Below are positions 60,474 through 64,000 of a stretch of DNA of 64,000 bases, piece after piece (position 1 is the first letter of the stretch; the number at the start of each line of letters is the position of its first letter). Made by a program: the position numbers and the translations under genes. Source of the DNA: Pontibacter ramchanderi (GTDB lineage Bacteria; Bacteroidota; Bacteroidia; Cytophagales; Hymenobacteraceae); contig NZ_PJMU01000002.1 of NCBI RefSeq assembly GCF_002846395.1, forward strand, positions 620,001 to 684,000, in the 5' to 3' direction. The notes under the pieces were generated by a model, which searched no databases, was not told the DNA's origin, and saw only the letters and a list, made by a program, of their open reading frames with translations.

Positions 60474-63104
60474 TTAGCGTACCACTTCGCCTTTATCTTT
60501 CAACAATAATTTGAGTTCGTTGAGTTTCAAAAGTGCCTCTACAGGCGTTATGGTGTTAATATCGAGTTGTTCCATCAGCTCTTTCACACGCTGCAGCTGC
60601 GGGTCTTGCAGCTCGAACATGCTGAGTTGGTAGTTGTTTTTCGGGGCTGACTTCATGCGCTGCTTCGGTGCCTGCTCCGATACTTTCTCTTTCTCGAGGT
60701 GATGCATGATCTCGTCGGCACGCAGCACCACACTGTTCGGCATACCGGCCATCTGGGCCACGTGTATACCAAAGCTGTGCTCACTGCCGCCCTCTACCAA
60801 TTTGCGCATAAACAGAATCTTGCCACCCGTCTCTTTCACCGACACATTGAAGTTCTTCACGCGGGTCAGGTCCTCAGCCAGTTGGTTGAGTTCGTGGTAG
60901 TGCGTGGCGAATAGGGTCTTGGCCCGGAATTTCGGGTGGTTGTGCAGGTGTTCTACAATCGACCAGGCTATCGAAATGCCGTCGTAGGTACTTGTGCCGC
61001 GCCCAATCTCGTCCATCAGCACCAGACTGCGGTCCGAAAGGTTGTTCAGAATACTGGCCGTCTCGGTCATCTCCACCATAAAGGTCGATTCGCCTTTCGA
61101 GAGGTTATCCGAAGCGCCCACGCGGGTAAATATCTTATCAATGATGCCGATGCTGGCAGCCTCGGCGGGCACAAAGCAACCAATTTGCCCCATCAGCACA
61201 ATGAGGGCGGTTTGGCGCAACAGGGCGCTTTTACCGGCCATGTTCGGCCCCGTGATGATGATGACCTGCTGCTCCTCGTTGTCGAGGTAGATATCATTCG
61301 GCACGTACTCCTCCCCCAACGGCAGTTGCTTCTCGATCACCGGGTGGCGGCCTTTGCGTATGTCGAGCACGTGCCCGTCGTTCACCTCCGGCTTCACGTA
61401 GTTGCCAGCCACGGCTATACCTGCAAAGGCGCTCAGGCAGTCGATGACGGCGATGACCTTGGCGTTTTGCTGAATCTGCCCCACGTAGTCCATGGCCTGC
61501 AGCACGAGCTCGTTGAACAGCCCGAACTCGATGGTGTAGATGCGCTCCTCGGCATTCAGTATTTTTTCTTCGTAGGTTTTGAGCTCTTCGGTAATGTAAC
61601 GCTCGGCGTTTACCAGCGTCTGCTTGCGAATCCAGCTGGCAGGCACCTTGTCTTTGTGCGCATGCGTTACCTCAAGGTAGTAGCCAAACACCTTGTTGTA
61701 GGCGATTTTAAGCGAGCTGATGCCCGTATTGCGTACTTCCCGCTGTTGCAGTTGGGCCAAATAGTCCTTGCCCGAAAAAGCGATTTTTCGCAGCTCGTCC
61801 AGCTCCTCGTTCACCCCATCGTTTATCATGTTGCCCTGATTCGTGAGCATCGGGGCATCCGGCTTGAGCATGTTCTTGATTTCCTCACGCAGTCCGTCGC
61901 AGGGCGCCAATTGGTCAGCCAGTTTCACGAGGGCAGGTATACCGCTTGCCGTCAGCATTTTCTTGATCGGATGAATGGCATCCAAGGCCTTGGCCAGCTG
62001 CATCAGCTCCCGTGGGTTCACGCGGCGCACGGCCACTTTGGAGATGAGGCGCTCGAGGTCGTTGATTTGCTTGAGGTGCAGGTATAGTTCATCGAGCAAC
62101 TCGCTGTGGTTGGTGAGCGCCTCCACCGTATCAAGGCGGCGTTTGATTTGCACTACATCCTTGAGCGGCAGCACCACCCACTTTTTGAGTAAGCGGGCAC
62201 CCATTGGCGTAGTGGTCTGGTCCAGAATCTGAATCAACGGCACGCCATCCTGATTTTGCGGGTATACCAACTCAAGATTACGCACCGTGAAGCGGTCGAG
62301 CCATACGTACTTGTCCTCCTCTAATCTAGAGATAGTCGCAATGTGGCTGATTTCGTTGTGGTGCGTTTCGGATAAGTAATGGAGTATAGCGCCCGCAGAA
62401 GTAATCCCCTCCTGCATGCCCTCTATACCAAAGCCTTTGAGCGAAGTCGTACTAAAATGCCGCGTCAGGGACTCATAAGCGAAGTCGTAGCTAAACACCC
62501 ACTCCTCTAGGGCATAGTAGCGAAAGTCAGGGCCATAGCTCTGGAAGAAAGTTTCTTTCTCGCGCTTACAGAATAGTACCTCCGCCGGCGCCAGACTTTG
62601 CAGAAGCTTGCCTACATAGTTCTTATCGCCCTGTGCTGTGATGAACTCACCGGTCGAAATATCCAGAAAGGAAACGCCTGCCTCGGTTTTGCCGAAATGC
62701 ACAGCCGCCAAGTAGTTGTTGCTGCGTTTTTCGAGCACTTGGTCGTTAAAGGACACGCCGGGTGTTACCAGCTCGGTTACACCTCGTTTCACAATGCCTT
62801 TCACCGATTTCGGGTCTTCGAGTTGGTCGCAGATAGCGACGCGCTCACCGGCTCTTACCAGTTTGGGCAGATAGGTATCGAGGGAGTGGTGCGGGAAGCC
62901 CGCCAGCGCCGTCTCCGAAGTGGAGCCGGCACCGCGCTTGGTCAGCACGATGTCGAGTATCTTACTGGCCTTGATGGCGTCTTCGCCAAAGGTTTCGTAA
63001 AAGTCCCCTACCCTGAATAGCAGCAGCGCCCCCGGATGCTTCGCCTTAATGGCGTTGTATTGTTTCATTAGTGGGGTTACTGTTCCGTTGTCTCCTCCTT
63101 TCAT
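60474..63104 (-). CDS. mutS: DNA mismatch repair protein MutS
   Basis: 876 residues. The N-terminal mismatch-binding domain carries the Phe-x-Glu motif in RVGDFYETFGEDA. The C-terminal ATPase has Walker A GPNMAGKSALLRQ, Walker B LVLMDEIGRGTSTYDG and FATHYHELNQL. It recognises mismatches and recruits MutL. The ATG at 63104 fits; one twelve codons further in (MKQYNAIKAKHPGA) is also possible. Confidence 0.97.
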   Translation of the reverse strand: MKGGDNGTVTPLMKQYNAIKAKHPGALLLFRVGDFYETFGEDAIKASKILDIVLTKRGAGSTSETALAGFPHHSLDTYLPKLVRAGERVAICDQLEDPKSVKGIVKRGVTELVTPGVSFNDQVLEKRSNNYLAAVHFGKTEAGVSFLDISTGEFITAQGDKNYVGKLLQSLAPAEVLFCKREKETFFQSYGPDFRYYALEEWVFSYDFAYESLTRHFSTTSLKGFGIEGMQEGITSAGAILHYLSETHHNEISHIATISRLEEDKYVWLDRFTVRNLELVYPQNQDGVPLIQILDQTTTPMGARLLKKWVVLPLKDVVQIKRRLDTVEALTNHSELLDELYLHLKQINDLERLISKVAVRRVNPRELMQLAKALDAIHPIKKMLTASGIPALVKLADQLAPCDGLREEIKNMLKPDAPMLTNQGNMINDGVNEELDELRKIAFSGKDYLAQLQQREVRNTGISSLKIAYNKVFGYYLEVTHAHKDKVPASWIRKQTLVNAERYITEELKTYEEKILNAEERIYTIEFGLFNELVLQAMDYVGQIQQNAKVIAVIDCLSAFAGIAVAGNYVKPEVNDGHVLDIRKGRHPVIEKQLPLGEEYVPNDIYLDNEEQQVIIITGPNMAGKSALLRQTALIVLMGQIGCFVPAEAASIGIIDKIFTRVGASDNLSKGESTFMVEMTETASILNNLSDRSLVLMDEIGRGTSTYDGISIAWSIVEHLHNHPKFRAKTLFATHYHELNQLAEDLTRVKNFNVSVKETGGKILFMRKLVEGGSEHSFGIHVAQMAGMPNSVVLRADEIMHHLEKEKVSEQAPKQRMKSAPKNNYQLSMFELQDPQLQRVKELMEQLDINTITPVEALLKLNELKLLLKDKGEVVR

Positions 63105-63341
63105 ACCTGTATATCTTTGCTGGGAATGCTCTCCCGGTTAATCTAAAATTATTGTTCTGTTTGGCGCGAGCGTCTTCGCTCAAGACGGCTATCGTGGGGC
63201 CTCTGGCCCAATGGATTTATACCGTAAATTTCGCATTAGCACAACTTGCGGTTATTTATGGAGCCAGTTCGTAACTGGGGTAGCCAGAGCTGAAGGTATA
63301 GCTACCTGAGTTGTTCTATAGCTTGCCCTGGCCGGGCGGGC

Positions 63342-63424
63342 CTTACTTTTTTCCTTGATGAAAAAAGTAAGCAAAAAAATCAAGACGATTTTGAACTCGC
63401 TGACCGCTCAAACAAAAAATCGTC
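63342..63424. repeat. Palindromic repeat region
   Basis: CTTACTTTTTTC (63342-63353) and GAAAAAAGTAAG (63360-63371) form a 12-bp perfect hairpin. ACGATTTT and AAAATCGT just downstream form a second one. This type of hairpin with AAGTAAGCAAAAAAATC is a recurring intergenic element in many Bacteroidota genomes, as far as I recall. Confidence 0.6.
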
Positions 63425-63597
63425 GTTGGTGCACCCGGCACCGCTATCTGCTGCGTAGGCTCTGTGCGAGTTACCTTATAATGCGTGCCAGTGGTCTGTG
63501 TGGTCTGTGCTACAGAGTTTATACTTTAAAAGTGTCAACCACAGATTCCCCGCCTTGGACAAGGAGGGGTTAGGGGTGGTTTGACCTGATATCTGAG

Positions 63598-63663
63598 ATA
63601 ATCCTGTTAATCCTTAAATCCTGTAAATCCTTAGGGTAGGGGCCCTATGTAAAGTTTCAGACA
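63598..63663. repeat. Partial copy of the TGTCTGAATC-family repeat
   Basis: It contains AATCCTGTTAATCC and AAATCCTTAGGGTAGGGGCC, then CTATGTAAA and GTTTCAGACA (63654-63663). The right half matches the right half of copy 2 (GGGTAGGGGCCCTAT, then TTCAGACA). The left end is missing or degenerate. Confidence 0.7.
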
Positions 63664-63674
63664 ACCCTATTCGC

Positions 63675-63682
63675 TATCTTTG
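63675..63682 (+). promoter_or_regulatory. -7 box of the methyltransferase gene
   Basis: TATCTTTG is an exact TAnnTTTG, just after the repeat end and 72 bases ahead of the ATG at 63755. The repeat may supply part of this promoter. Confidence 0.5.
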
Positions 63683-63754
63683 TACCCAAAGTATAGCCTA
63701 CGCTATACCTGTCAACGGAAGTCTTTTGCCTCAACACCCATTACCAATAGCCCA

Positions 63755-64000
63755 ATGCGTAAACTCTCCATGGACGACCTCAACCGCGACTCGGTTGAAG
63801 AATTCAAAAATAAGAAAAAAATACCGTTAGTCTTGGTGCTCGACAATGTGCGCAGCCTCAATAATGTGGGCTCGGTTTTTCGCACGGCCGACTCCTTTAT
63901 GGTGGAGAAGGTATACCTCTGCGGCATTACCGGCACGCCGCCTCACCGCGACATTGAGAAAACCGCCTTGGGCGCCACTGAATCGGTGGAATGGGAGCAT
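63755..64000 (+). CDS. SpoU/TrmH-family RNA methyltransferase, 3'-truncated by window edge
   Basis: 82 codons are present from the ATG at 63755, still open at the last base. VLVLDNVRSLNNVGSVFRTADSF and KVYLCGITGTPPHRDIEKTALGATE are the SPOUT 2'-O-methyltransferase pattern (N..R..E/S-type motif 1). It uses SAM to methylate tRNA or rRNA ribose. The target is not decidable from this fragment. Confidence 0.92.
   Translation, partial: MRKLSMDDLNRDSVEEFKNKKKIPLVLVLDNVRSLNNVGSVFRTADSFMVEKVYLCGITGTPPHRDIEKTALGATESVEWEH

Larger units (their letters stand above)
63105..63754. other. Repeat-rich gap between mutS and the methyltransferase gene
   Basis: 650 bp. It contains TATCTTTG on the + strand (63112-63119) with no obvious gene to serve, a palindromic repeat (63342-63424), a GC-rich stretch, and the partial TGTCTGAATC-family element (63598-63663). 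Open frames at 63071-63274 and 63355-63573 look non-coding. Confidence 0.5.

Noticed and set aside
60936-62087. 383-codon open frame on the + strand inside mutS
   Set aside because: It has no start context or family pattern, and mutS is unmistakable on the other strand.
63071-63274. Short + strand frame next to a TATCTTTG box
   Set aside because: The promoter-like box is tempting, but the peptide has no gene-like features and overlaps the mutS start region.
63355-63573. 72-codon frame in the repeat region
   Set aside because: It runs through palindromic repeat sequence and is very basic and Cys-rich; it is not credible as a protein.
1-64000. CRISPR array, prophage or insertion sequence
   Set aside because: I looked for regularly spaced repeats, transposases, integrases and phage structural genes and found none.

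Overview
The window is about 64 kb of a Bacteroidota chromosome, most likely Cytophagales/Hymenobacteraceae (Pontibacter-like). This rests on intergenic -7 boxes of the Bacteroidota type TAnnTTTG, near absence of Shine-Dalgarno sites, many lipoproteins and beta-barrels of Bacteroidota families, and Ccm System I genes with a Cys-type CcmE. The species call is inference. Most of the window is dense, ordinary chromosome. It ends inside dxs on the left and inside an RNA methyltransferase on the right.

Layout. 1-16 kb: housekeeping and small conserved genes: dxs, hydrolase/MFS pair, LysM protein, MORN/TonB_C protein, ndk, nanoRNase-like DHH protein, two FKBP lipoproteins, recO, tdk, a ferredoxin, moxR. 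16-28 kb: a phosphate-starvation block made of a TonB-dependent receptor, a beta-helix lipoprotein, two OprP/O-type porins, pstSCAB and phoU. Its three transcription units share a promoter design: four 11-bp direct repeats (TAAYA-type) exactly 18 bases ahead of TTTG. 28-34 kb: ccmB-ccmC-ccmD-like-unknown-ccmE-ccmF. 33.8-35.9 kb: two AT-richer glycosyltransferases. 35.9-41.7 kb: DUF2520 protein, ferredoxin/IscX pair, kdsC, cold-shock protein, UbiA-type prenyltransferase, Fur-family regulator and small DUF proteins.

42-48 kb: an apparent operon of eight genes: YceI lipoprotein, CX4CH cytochrome, DUF5777 beta-barrel, small Tat protein, Tat-exported four-cluster Fe-S lipoprotein, NrfD, membrane-anchored periplasmic protein and CXXCH cytochrome. 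It looks like a quinol-to-cytochrome electron-transfer module without a molybdopterin catalytic subunit and is the best candidate here for an undescribed system. It is followed by 324 bp of unusually structured non-coding DNA.

49-57 kb: purN, purH and the rod-shape operon mreBCD-mrdA-rodA. 57-64 kb: DUF4242 protein, a TcmP-like protein, an AT-rich lipoprotein gene, tRNA-Leu(TAA) and tRNA-Gly(GCC), mutS, a repeat-rich gap and the partial methyltransferase.

Two sequence-level features run through the window. The heptamer AGGTATA/TATACCT is far too frequent in both coding and non-coding DNA, resembling a highly iterated motif. A family of intergenic elements bounded by TGTCTGAATC/GATTCAGACA also recurs. 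No CRISPR array, insertion sequence, prophage or rRNA operon was seen.
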